Part shown: piece by piece, positions 1 through 6,345 of the stretch
Layout: each line of letters starts with the position of its first letter
How positions within the stretch are numbered: position 1 is the first letter of the stretch
Assembly: GCA_009930275.1 (NCBI GenBank)
Contig: RZYP01000060.1
Coordinates: 1 to 10,705, forward strand
DNA: 10,705 nucleotides
Source of the DNA: Negativicutes bacterium
Lineage (GTDB): Bacteria; Bacillota_C; Negativicutes; Acidaminococcales; Acidaminococcaceae
Reading direction: 5' to 3'
Made by a program: the position numbers and the translations under genes
Notes under the pieces: model-generated
Told to the model about the DNA's origin: nothing
What the model saw: the letters and a program-made list of their open reading frames with translations, nothing else
Database searches by the model: none

Positions 1-1
1 A

Positions 2-460
2 AAAGATGAAAAAACCGACAAGACAGTCAAAGTTTTGCGTAAGCCTACTGCAGAAGATTTGAAAAAGAAAAATGGCAAAGTTGGTCTAAAGAAAGAAACG
101 ACTGATCCGACAGTAAAAAGCGGCGAAAAGCCTAAAAAATCTGCTGTGAGCGAACAACAGACGACGGAACAAACGTCTCTCCAAACAACAAAACGCAGTG
201 TTTCCCTAAAAATTATTAATTGCAGCGGGAGGCCGGATGCTTTAGATAAGGCAGTAAGCTTGGCAGAGGGCGCTGGTTTTAATGTTGTCAGTACTGGCAC
301 AGGTGAGCGGATTGCCGCTACTCAAGTGGTAGCAACGAATACAGACGGCTGGGTAGTAAGCAAGCTTTCAACTCTGCCCTTCAGTTATGCGCTCCGTATA
401 TCAAGAAACCCTGAGGCGGAGACAGAAGGAATTGTCTATATCGGAGAAGATTTCAAATAA
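2..460 (+). CDS. LytR C-terminal-like domain protein, 5'-truncated by window edge
   Basis: The reading frame is open from base 2 to the TAA at 458-460, so the true start lies upstream. A TTG at 35 is only an internal codon with no ribosome binding site. About 152 residues are visible. The first 60 or so form a hydrophilic linker rich in Lys, Thr, Glu and Ser. The last 85 look like one compact alpha/beta domain beginning SLKIINCSGR, followed by a helix (ALDKAVSLAEGAGF), a strand (NVVSTGTGER) and further strands ending at VYIGEDF. The pattern of a 'V.N.SG' strand, a helix ending 'AGF.V' and a closing 'G.DF' strand resembles the LytR_C domain. That domain occurs at the ends of LytR-CpsA-Psr cell-wall proteins and in small envelope proteins. 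Family assignment is by eye. No catalytic LCP domain is visible, and whether one lies upstream cannot be known. The gene is followed by a terminator at 542-569. Confidence 0.55.
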   Translation, partial: KDEKTDKTVKVLRKPTAEDLKKKNGKVGLKKETTDPTVKSGEKPKKSAVSEQQTTEQTSLQTTKRSVSLKIINCSGRPDALDKAVSLAEGAGFNVVSTGTGERIAATQVVATNTDGWVVSKLSTLPFSYALRISRNPEAETEGIVYIGEDFK

Positions 461-483
461 TAAAAAATATTTCAATAGGGTTG

Positions 484-512
484 TTGCATATTGTATACAA
501 AAATGTTATACT
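484..512 (+). promoter_or_regulatory. Sigma-A-type promoter with extended -10 and a spacer palindrome
   Basis: TTGCAT (484-489) and TATACT (507-512) are separated by 17 bp, with a TGn extension (504-506) before the -10. The spacer holds a perfect 10-bp palindrome, TTGTATACAA (491-500). This resembles operators of FadR-type GntR regulators, so a repressor could sit between the two promoter elements. Transcription would begin near 519 and run into the terminator at 542-569. The promoter therefore serves either a short RNA or an attenuated leader for the gene at 635. No transcription data support it. Confidence 0.5.
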
Positions 513-541
513 AGTTACATAATAAAACAGCCCCTCATTTT

Positions 542-569
542 GCCCTTCTTTGTAAGGGCTTTTTTTTTT
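542..569 (+). terminator. Intrinsic terminator after the LytR_C-like gene
   Basis: A 6-bp stem GCCCTT (542-547) / AAGGGC (554-559) with a 6-nt loop is followed at once by ten T residues (560-569). It lies about 80 nt after the stop codon at 460, and about 25 nt after the start point predicted for the promoter at 484-512. It can therefore end both transcripts. Confidence 0.8.
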
Positions 570-577
570 ACCATTTT

Positions 578-606
578 TTGGTTCGATAAAAAGCGTATGA
601 TATAAT
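578..606 (+). promoter_or_regulatory. Promoter for the HemD-like gene
   Basis: TTGGTT (578-583), a 17-bp spacer and a perfect TATAAT (601-606), preceded by TGA (598-600) as an extended -10. Initiation near 613 would give a leader of about 22 nt carrying the ribosome binding site GAGGGGAG (621-628) ahead of the TTG start at 635. The promoter lies just downstream of the terminator at 542-569, so the gene at 635 is insulated from upstream transcription. Confidence 0.7.
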
Positions 607-634
607 TAAAGTACGAGTTTGAGGGGAGATAACG

Positions 635-1297
635 TTGCGTAAAAAAGTTTATCTGGTGTGTGAAAACGATGTTAAGGGCAGGGCTAGCCATTGTGGATTG
701 GCAAAGGCCTTGCTGGAACGCGGGTTTGAATATGAATCTATTGTTGTAAGTCAGAGAATTGTTGAAGCGAAGCCGGCCATTAGTTCCGAACTTTTTTTCA
801 GAATGTCCTGGCTTTGTTTTTCTTCGCCCGATTCAGTCGATAGATTTTTCGAGTTATTCGGCGACTTTGAAACAGAATTGGTGAAAACGGCGGCCAAGGA
901 TCTTGCAACGGCAATCGCACTGGCACATCATGGCGTCCAGGCAGATTTTATACCAATAAAACCACTGCACTTAAGACGAAAAGCAACTCTTTTCCAGGCA
1001 GAGGAAATGCTGGTCGGTGTTGACAGTCAGGAATGGCGAGGTCTCGAAGCTCACATTAATATTGTTTTAACGTCGAGGGAAAAATTGACTTGGAAGGCGC
1101 AGCAGGAAGGAATATTTTTGCTAAGCTCTCCCAGAGAGGCCGAATGCTTCCTGCAGGAAGTACCGCAAGAAGGTATTTTCCTCTGCAAAAATCCCGAAAC
1201 GGCCGAAAAGTGCTGGCAAAATAATTGCAGGAATGTAATATTGCCTACGGATTTCACGTCCGAAGGACTGTTGACTAAATTGCAGGAAATTAGCTAG
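635..1297 (+). CDS. Divergent uroporphyrinogen-III synthase (HemD)-like protein, function unknown
   Basis: 220 residues, soluble, with no signal peptide or membrane segment. The TTG start is supported by GAGGGGAG at 621-628, with about 6 nt spacing, and by the promoter at 578-606. The order of elements follows the HemD fold. WLCFSSPDSVDRFFEL (about 59-74) resembles the 'vFTSpnaV..F' segment, and a helix then leads into HHGVQADFIP (about 98-107). In the second half, IFLLSSPREAECFL (about 160-173) again resembles 'fTSpstv..f', and the protein ends FTSEGLLTKLQ, like the 'T.EGL...L' end of HemD. The Gly-x-x-Thr-Ala signature after each SSP segment has changed to AKDLATA and KNPETAE, and the protein is shorter than typical HemD (about 250). 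No other heme or corrin gene is in the window. It could be a diverged or non-enzymatic HemD relative. The gene stands alone between two promoters, and I see no terminator after it. Confidence 0.42.
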   Translation: MRKKVYLVCENDVKGRASHCGLAKALLERGFEYESIVVSQRIVEAKPAISSELFFRMSWLCFSSPDSVDRFFELFGDFETELVKTAAKDLATAIALAHHGVQADFIPIKPLHLRRKATLFQAEEMLVGVDSQEWRGLEAHINIVLTSREKLTWKAQQEGIFLLSSPREAECFLQEVPQEGIFLCKNPETAEKCWQNNCRNVILPTDFTSEGLLTKLQEIS

Positions 1298-1317
1298 CTG
1301 CAAGCAACATGATTGTT

Positions 1318-1345
1318 TTGGATTTTTGAGCAAATATGTTACAAT
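1318..1345 (+). promoter_or_regulatory. Promoter of the fakB-fakA unit
   Basis: TTGGAT (1318-1323) and TACAAT (1340-1345) are separated by 16 bp, with TGT (1337-1339) forming an extended -10. Initiation near 1352 gives a leader of roughly 55 nt that ends in a strong ribosome binding site, AGGAGGA (1393-1399), ahead of the ATG at 1406. The leader contains ACCTTAAT twice (1373-1380 and 1384-1391). Confidence 0.6.
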
Positions 1346-1405
1346 GGATAGGGTTTTTATTTACGCATTATCACCTTAATTGGACCTTAATCAGGAGGAA
1401 TCGTA

Positions 1406-2263
1406 ATGCGCGATGATATACACATCGTTTTAGACAGTACGGCTGTCATGGGGCAAACACCACTAAAAGATGATCCACGCTGCCACGAAGTAAAATTAAG
1501 TGTGCGGCATGGTAAAACGGAATGGCGCGATGGCGAAAAGTCCTTGGCGACGATGTTCGCCATGGTTGATTCTACAGGTGAATTACCTAAGACGTCGCAA
1601 CCGCCGCTAGGTGATTTTTTAGAACTTTTTAAAAAATTGTCCGAGCAGGGAAAGAAAATATTGATGATAACCATAGACGGGGTTTTGAGCGGAACAGTAC
1701 AAACAGCCCGTTTAGCCGCCAGACAAGTGATGGAGGAAATCCCCGGGGCTGACATACGCGTTGTCGACAGTTTGACCGCTGCTTCTCCGATTGCCGGTAT
1801 GGCGATGGCGGCATTGGCCTACATAGAAAAGGGTGTTGATCTGGACGAAGTTGAAGCTTATATCAATGATTTGGCTCAGAGAACGGAGACCATCTTTAGC
1901 GTTGATACACTCGATTATTTGCAAAAAGGCGGAAGAATCGGTGCCGTTGGAGCATTGGTAGGGAATTTGCTTGGTATCAGGCCTATTGTTTATTTAGATA
2001 AAAAAGGTCAACTAACTATTGCCGACAAAGTAAGGACAAGAGCAAAGACTTTGCGAAGAATGTTGGAATTAGGCGAGAAGTTTGCTCCCTTTGAGGCTAT
2101 GTACGTGGCCCATGCTGAAGCACCTGAAGATGCTGAAAATCTGAAAAACAAACTGGCAGAAATGTATCCCGGCGTGCCAATAATGGTTACGGAAATTGGA
2201 ACCGTGCTTGCTTCTCACTTAGGACCTAAGGTTATCGGTATATTTTTACGGCGCAAAGGATAG
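1406..2263 (+). CDS. fakB: DegV family fatty-acid-binding protein (FakB)
   Basis: 285 residues, the normal DegV length. FakB proteins bind a fatty acid in a deep pocket and present its carboxylate to the FakA kinase. The resulting acyl-phosphate feeds PlsX/PlsY phospholipid synthesis. Family marks visible: an N-terminal strand ending LDSTA (9-13); TSQP (63-66); LSGTVQTA, with Ser95 where FakB proteins place a head-group-binding Ser; VVDSLTAAS; the hallmark LDYLQKGGRIG (about 167-177) followed by GNLLGIRPIV; and SHLGP near the end, with His271 where the family has its conserved carboxylate-binding His. The N-terminal third departs somewhat from well-studied FakBs, in that the first conserved strand is followed by GQTPLKDDPRCHEV. 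The start is fixed by AGGAGGA at 1393-1399. The next gene begins 13 nt after the stop, so the two are co-transcribed. Which fatty acid is preferred cannot be read from the sequence. Confidence 0.9.
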   Translation: MRDDIHIVLDSTAVMGQTPLKDDPRCHEVKLSVRHGKTEWRDGEKSLATMFAMVDSTGELPKTSQPPLGDFLELFKKLSEQGKKILMITIDGVLSGTVQTARLAARQVMEEIPGADIRVVDSLTAASPIAGMAMAALAYIEKGVDLDEVEAYINDLAQRTETIFSVDTLDYLQKGGRIGAVGALVGNLLGIRPIVYLDKKGQLTIADKVRTRAKTLRRMLELGEKFAPFEAMYVAHAEAPEDAENLKNKLAEMYPGVPIMVTEIGTVLASHLGPKVIGIFLRRKG

Positions 2264-2276
2264 AAAGGGTGTAACG

Positions 2277-3890
2277 ATGACGATAAAACAAGAGGCGGCG
2301 ATAACCGGCAGCCAACTCAAACTTATGCTTTTGGGTGCTTATCAAAGTTTTGATAAAAACTATGAAATGATTAACAGTTTAAATGTTTTTCCGGTTCCGG
2401 ACGGCGATACAGGAACTAATATGCTGCACACCATGGCGGCAGTAGCGGAAGCTGTAAGCAAACTGGAAAATGCCAAGTTAGGAGAAGTCGGCCAGGTAGC
2501 TGCCAAGAGCGCAGTTCTTGGCGCACGTGGTAATTCTGGTGTTATTTTATCCCAGTTGCTGCACGGCATTGGCAAGGGGCTGGCTGGCAAAGAGTCTGCT
2601 ACCAACAACGAAATAGGCAAGGCTTTCCAGTATGGCATCTTATATGCTTATCGTTCCGTGTCCCGACCGGTCGAAGGCACTATTCTGACGGTGGCCAGAG
2701 GGATGGCCAAAGGAGCCAGATTGGCCATACGTGACGGCCTGGAACTGACGGAAGTCCTTAGACAGGCCATTGCCGCCGGCCGCTCAGAACTTGCCAGAAC
2801 GCCTGAACTATTGCCCGTTTTGAAGGAGGCCGGAGTCGTTGATGCCGGCGGACAAGGCTTGATTGTCTTTTTTGAAGGTTGTTTGGCAGCCTTACTGGGA
2901 GAAGTAGTGCCTGTTTTTGCTACAGCGGAAGCACATGCAATCAAGCTTGACCTTAACGAGAAAATTGATTTGGATTATCCGTATTGCACTGAATTCGTTA
3001 TCCGTGATGCCCAAGTACAGGAAAAAGAAGTTATGCATGCCTTGGAAGGTATGGGCAATTCTTTGATTGTGGGGGTTGTGTACGATATAGTCAAGGTTCA
3101 CATCCATGCCAAGGACCCTGGTGCAGTTTTGCAGCGGGCTCTACACTGGGGAACACTGCACGATATCAAGATAGATAATATGGCCGACCAGCACAGAGAG
3201 AATCTTTTCACCAAACCACCGGTAACCGTGAGAAACGGATTGGCGGTACTTTCCGTGGCGGCAGGAGACGGTATAGCAAAAATCATGAAAAGCATTGGCG
3301 CGGAAGAAATCATCTATGGCGGACAAAGCATGAATCCGCCGGTTGAAGATTTTGTTCGCAGCATTGAACAAGGTAAGGCAGAACAGTACATTATTTTGCC
3401 AAACAACAAAAATATAGTCTTGGCGGTACAACAGGTGAAGAAGCTTTTAGGAACCCGCCAGATAGATTTCATACCTACGAATAATCTGGCACAAGGGCTC
3501 GCTGCTCTTGTGGCTTTTGACAAAAGCAAGTCTATGGAAGAAAATGTCATTGCTATGAAAGAACAGGCTAAAGCAGCGCGCAGCGCCGCTTGCAGCATTG
3601 CTGTGCGGGATAGTGTCGTGAATGGCCTTAAAATTCAAAAAGGGCAGTATATAGGACTGGTCGAGGAAAAGATTGTTTGCACCGGCGACTCCCTGTTGTC
3701 CGTAGCTGCGGAAACATTGGCAATCGCGGCAGAAGACGCGGAATTGATCAGTATTTATCACGGCAAAGATATTGCTGCCGACCAGGCGCGTCTGCTGGTC
3801 GACGAATTGAAAGAAATAAACAGTGATTGGGAGATTGAGTTGTTTGACGGCGGTCAACCGCTTTATCCTTTGCTGATAGTGATTGAATAA
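2277..3890 (+). CDS. fakA: Fatty acid kinase catalytic subunit FakA (YloV, DhaL/DAK2 domain)
   Basis: 537 residues, close to the length of characterised FakA. It transfers phosphate from ATP to a fatty acid held by a FakB partner, in the cytoplasm. The N-terminal DhaL/DAK2 kinase domain (about 1-200) has the metal- and nucleotide-binding PDGDTGTNM (41-49), GARGNSGV (82-89), the EGTILTVARG segment and VVDAGGQGL. The middle domain has YCTEF with Cys237 and VHIHAKDPG with His275 and His277. I recall the equivalent Cys-His-His set being a structural zinc site in staphylococcal FakA. The C-terminal DegV-like domain includes GGQSMNPP and ends with the family signature FDGGQPLYPLL. The ribosome binding site is GAAAGGG (2264-2270), 13 nt after fakB. 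In many Firmicutes fakA sits next to yloU/asp23; here it follows a fakB instead, giving a kinase and its acyl carrier in one unit. A terminator follows. Confidence 0.95.
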   Translation: MTIKQEAAITGSQLKLMLLGAYQSFDKNYEMINSLNVFPVPDGDTGTNMLHTMAAVAEAVSKLENAKLGEVGQVAAKSAVLGARGNSGVILSQLLHGIGKGLAGKESATNNEIGKAFQYGILYAYRSVSRPVEGTILTVARGMAKGARLAIRDGLELTEVLRQAIAAGRSELARTPELLPVLKEAGVVDAGGQGLIVFFEGCLAALLGEVVPVFATAEAHAIKLDLNEKIDLDYPYCTEFVIRDAQVQEKEVMHALEGMGNSLIVGVVYDIVKVHIHAKDPGAVLQRALHWGTLHDIKIDNMADQHRENLFTKPPVTVRNGLAVLSVAAGDGIAKIMKSIGAEEIIYGGQSMNPPVEDFVRSIEQGKAEQYIILPNNKNIVLAVQQVKKLLGTRQIDFIPTNNLAQGLAALVAFDKSKSMEENVIAMKEQAKAARSAACSIAVRDSVVNGLKIQKGQYIGLVEEKIVCTGDSLLSVAAETLAIAAEDAELISIYHGKDIAADQARLLVDELKEINSDWEIELFDGGQPLYPLLIVIE

Positions 3891-3900
3891 AAAGTCAAGA

Positions 3901-3935
3901 GGATAAGTCCCGTAGCGGCGGGGCTTATTCTTTTT
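3901..3935 (+). terminator. Intrinsic terminator after fakA
   Basis: A 10-bp stem, ATAAGTCCCG (3903-3912) with CGGGGCTTAT (3919-3928) including one G-T pair, and a 6-nt loop TAGCGG. The outer pairs 3902/3929 and 3901/3930 can extend it. TTTTT (3931-3935) follows immediately. The next reading frame starts with an ATG directly after the T run. Confidence 0.85.
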
Positions 3936-4250
3936 ATGGGGGCAGTTTTTTTGGAAAGTATCTTTATAAGTATAGCGATTGGCATCATCTTTGGATGTCT
4001 CGATATTTTTGGCTACAATACGAAAAAAAATCTTAACCGTCTTTCTACGGTTGCTTTATTAATCATGCTTTGGTGTCTCGGAGCAAAAATCGGTTGTGAT
4101 GCTGAGCTGCTGCGGAATCTCGGTCTGCTTGGTTTCCGGGCGGTGACGATTGCGGTTGGTGTCATTCTTGGCAGTCTTTCGCTTTTGTGGGTTGTCACGA
4201 AATTTTTCGCGGATAACATCAGGCAAGAGGAAGAGAGGGACAAAACATGA
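3936..4250 (+). CDS. LysO family transporter, N-terminal subunit (DUF340)
   Basis: 104 residues, very hydrophobic, with three likely membrane helices: about 6-24 (ending AIGIIFGCLDIF), about 35-53 (VALLIMLWCLGAKIG) and about 65-90. It resembles the N-terminal part of LysO (YbjE), the inner-membrane lysine exporter, including the 'L..LG..IG.D..L' stretch after the second helix with an acidic residue (Asp55). The remainder of LysO is encoded by the overlapping next gene (ATGA, 4247-4250). The start is uncertain. ATG 3936 directly follows the fakA terminator and has no well-placed ribosome binding site. In-frame TTG 3951 is preceded by GGGGG (3938-3942), 8 nt away, and would give a 99-residue protein starting at the ESIF segment. 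I see no clear promoter of its own, so expression may depend on read-through or on a promoter I missed. Confidence 0.75.
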   Translation: MGAVFLESIFISIAIGIIFGCLDIFGYNTKKNLNRLSTVALLIMLWCLGAKIGCDAELLRNLGLLGFRAVTIAVGVILGSLSLLWVVTKFFADNIRQEEERDKT

Positions 4251-4846
4251 TTTTTGCCATTATCGCGGCTATTATTACTGGTATCGGCGGCGGTTATTTG
4301 TGGTTGTCGCCGCAGGCGAGGCCGCTGCTCGATGATACATTGCTTGCTGCGTTGTCTTTCATGGTTTTCGTCGCAGGCGTAGAAATTGGCGGCAACAGGC
4401 ACATAATTAAAAAAATATGTCATCCTAAGGGGATAGTTTTGATGGTTGCAATTCCTGCAGCAGTAATTATCGGGAGTCTTTTGGGTGGCGGCATAGCGGG
4501 CGTAGCAGCAGGGATGAAAAGTGAAGACGCGATTTTAGTCAGCGCTGGTCTGGGTTGGTACAGTTTGTCTTCAGTTGTCATCAGCACCATGTACAGCGTA
4601 GAAATCGGTACAATTTCTTTTTTGACAAATGTTTTGCGAGAAACGCTTTCTTTTATCTTGATTCCGTTGGTTGCCAGATACAACAAAATTATGAGTGTTG
4701 GCATAGGCGGAGCAAGCACGATGGATTCCACGCTGCCGGTCATCATCAAATATACTGACCTGCATACGGGTATTCTTGGGTTTGTGAACGGACTTATTTT
4801 GACGCTGCTGGTGCCATTTTTATTGTCATTATTAATGCCGAAATAA
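4247..4846 (+). CDS. lysO: LysO family lysine exporter, C-terminal subunit (DUF340)
   Basis: 199 residues with about six hydrophobic segments. Family marks: GVEIGGNRHI after the second helix; the highly conserved GLGWYSLSSVVIS; FLTNVLRET with the conserved LRE acidic residue inside a helix; and the GGASTMDSTLP signature. LysO in E. coli is one polypeptide that exports L-lysine and related compounds across the inner membrane. Two-gene forms are known in other phyla, so this is not a broken gene. Its ATG overlaps the upstream TGA (ATGA), and AGAGAGGGA (4232-4240) is a good ribosome binding site. Translational coupling would give matched amounts of the two subunits. The substrate (lysine or another cationic amino acid) is inferred from the family. 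No terminator is obvious after the stop. Confidence 0.85.
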   Translation: MIFAIIAAIITGIGGGYLWLSPQARPLLDDTLLAALSFMVFVAGVEIGGNRHIIKKICHPKGIVLMVAIPAAVIIGSLLGGGIAGVAAGMKSEDAILVSAGLGWYSLSSVVISTMYSVEIGTISFLTNVLRETLSFILIPLVARYNKIMSVGIGGASTMDSTLPVIIKYTDLHTGILGFVNGLILTLLVPFLLSLLMPK

Positions 4847-4860
4847 TCTCAAGAGCAGCT

Positions 4861-4889
4861 TTGCGTTATTTTATTATTTGCGACATAAA
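4861..4889 (+). promoter_or_regulatory. Weak candidate promoter for the MATE gene
   Basis: TTGCGT (4861-4866), a 17-bp spacer and CATAAA (4884-4889) fall in the 76-bp gap before the MATE gene. The -10 matches the consensus at only four of six positions. Read-through from the lysO pair is the alternative, as no terminator separates them. Confidence 0.3.
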
Positions 4890-4922
4890 AAATATGGAAA
4901 TTAGGTGAGGATGAGGGTTTTT

Positions 4923-6341
4923 ATGATAGAACAGGACATTGAAGAAAGAAACATCCTTGCGTATGAACCAACAAATAAATTACTGAAAATGTTTGCCGGC
5001 CCCGCCATAATATCAATGCTGGCTAATTCTCTCTACAATATTATTGATCAGATTTTTATAGGTCAGGCTGTGGGCTATTTGGGAAATGCCGCCACTACTA
5101 TTGCTTTTCCGATTGTAACAGTAGTGCTTGCTCTCGGCACCCTCTTTGGTGTCGGCGGCAGTGCTTTTGCAGCAATAAAACTCGGTGAAGGGCGTAAAGA
5201 CGTTGCGGAGAAAGTCTTAAACACTGTTACGGCTGTGGCCGTTATCGTTGGCGTTGTCCTGACGGTTGGCGGGTTGCTTCTTTTAGAGCCGCTCCTGACT
5301 GTTTTTGGCGCGACAGAAAAAACAATGCAATACTCGAAGGAATTCGGCGGGGTTATGATTGCCATAATACCAATGACGATGCTGATAATCGGCTTATCCA
5401 ATCTTGCTCGTGCCGACGGCAGTCCCCGTTTGGCAATGCGCGGGTTGGTCAGTGGCGTTTTACTTAACGTAATGCTGGCACCGCTTTTTATTTTTCAGTT
5501 TGGCTGGGGTGTTTTAGGTGCTGCTCTGGCAACTGCTTGCGCGCAGTTGCTTTCCTTGGTCACCTTTATCTGGTACTTTTTGCGCAAAAGTAAAATGCGT
5601 TTGCAATTGGGTTTATTGCTTCATCCAGACATGAACATGTGTCGTAAGGCTATGGCTATCGGCTTTTCCAGCTGTATCCTGCAATCAGGCGCTACCCTTC
5701 TGCAGGTCTGTATGAATAATTCCCTCCTTTATTATGGCAATTTGAGCCCCGTGGGCGGCGATATGGCGATAAGCGCGATGGGAATAGTCATGAAAGTCAA
5801 CATGATAGTGATTTCGATTTGTGTAGGCATTGGTGCCGGGGCCCAACCCATCATCGGCTTTAACCGAGGCGCGAATGAGCCGAAAAGGGTGAAGGAAACT
5901 TATATGTTGGCGGCCAGAATTGCTTCAGCAATTACCATTTTTGGCTGGCTTTGCTGCCAGCTTATTCCCGAGGAAATTCTTCAGATTTTCGGATCAAATG
6001 GCGAAGAATTCATGATTTTTGCCGTTTCCTGCATGCGACTATTTCTCGGAGGGGTCTTTGTGGCAGGGTTCCAGATAATTTCCACCAGTTATTTTCAGGC
6101 TACAGGACAGCCGCTAAAGGCCTCCATTCTTTCGATGCTGAGGCAGTTAATTCTGTTACTGCCTTTAATTTTTATTTTGCCGTTTTGGTTCGGACTTGAG
6201 GGCATTCTCTATGCCGGTACGATTGCCGATCTTATTGCTGCGTCAATAGTAGCAATCTTCATGATTAAAGAAATGAAAAAATTAAACGAGGAAATTGCCA
6301 AGGGCGATAGAAGTTGCCAGCTTAAAGGATCGGGAGTATAA
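4923..6341 (+). CDS. MATE family multidrug efflux transporter (MepA/NorM type)
   Basis: 472 residues from ATG 4923, the usual MATE length, with 12 predicted membrane helices in two six-helix halves. It is expected in the cytoplasmic membrane, expelling cationic compounds by Na+ or H+ antiport. Family marks: an N-terminal LLKMFAGPAIISML segment; SLYNIIDQIFIGQAVG in helix 1; ALGTLFGVGGSAFAAIKLGEG; NLARADGSPRLAM between helices 4 and 5; and, in the second half, GIGAGAQPIIGFNRGAN and TSYFQATGQPLKAS, both typical of the MepA branch. The substrate is not predictable. In-frame GTG 4905 and ATG 4911 lie upstream. I prefer ATG 4923 because GAGGG (4913-4917) stands 5 nt before it and AGGTGAGG (4903-4910) 12 nt before, whereas the earlier starts lack a site. 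The last codons contain the promoter of the zinc operon. Confidence 0.92.
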   Translation: MIEQDIEERNILAYEPTNKLLKMFAGPAIISMLANSLYNIIDQIFIGQAVGYLGNAATTIAFPIVTVVLALGTLFGVGGSAFAAIKLGEGRKDVAEKVLNTVTAVAVIVGVVLTVGGLLLLEPLLTVFGATEKTMQYSKEFGGVMIAIIPMTMLIIGLSNLARADGSPRLAMRGLVSGVLLNVMLAPLFIFQFGWGVLGAALATACAQLLSLVTFIWYFLRKSKMRLQLGLLLHPDMNMCRKAMAIGFSSCILQSGATLLQVCMNNSLLYYGNLSPVGGDMAISAMGIVMKVNMIVISICVGIGAGAQPIIGFNRGANEPKRVKETYMLAARIASAITIFGWLCCQLIPEEILQIFGSNGEEFMIFAVSCMRLFLGGVFVAGFQIISTSYFQATGQPLKASILSMLRQLILLLPLIFILPFWFGLEGILYAGTIADLIAASIVAIFMIKEMKKLNEEIAKGDRSCQLKGSGV

Positions 6342-6342
6342 T
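6314..6342 (+). promoter_or_regulatory. Promoter of the znuACB-zur operon
   Basis: TTGCCA (6314-6319), a 17-bp spacer and a perfect TATAAT (6337-6342). The -10 overlaps the TAA stop of the MATE gene (6339-6341), so the promoter is embedded in the upstream coding sequence. Initiation is expected near 6349, inside the operator at 6346-6366. Confidence 0.8.
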
Positions 6343-6345
6343 AGT

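Noticed and set aside
387..605. A 72-codon plus-strand reading frame spanning the end of the LytR_C-like gene and the following gap
   Set aside because: It runs through the terminator and both promoters and has no ribosome binding site; its start lies inside the real gene in another frame.
461..634. A riboswitch or T-box in the 174-bp gap
   Set aside because: The expected leader is too short, and no conserved riboswitch or T-box motif is visible; only promoter, palindrome and terminator elements are present.
4013..4423. A 136-codon minus-strand frame opposite the LysO genes
   Set aside because: It is antisense to two well-supported membrane genes, has low-plausibility composition and no initiation signals. 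Similar antisense frames at 3447-3857, 6724-7137 and 9471-9914 were dropped for the same reason.
3936..4846. The LysO pair as one gene broken by a frameshift
   Set aside because: The second frame has its own ATG in an ATGA overlap and a good ribosome binding site, and its N-terminus forms its own helix. Two-gene LysO forms are known, so this is natural organisation.
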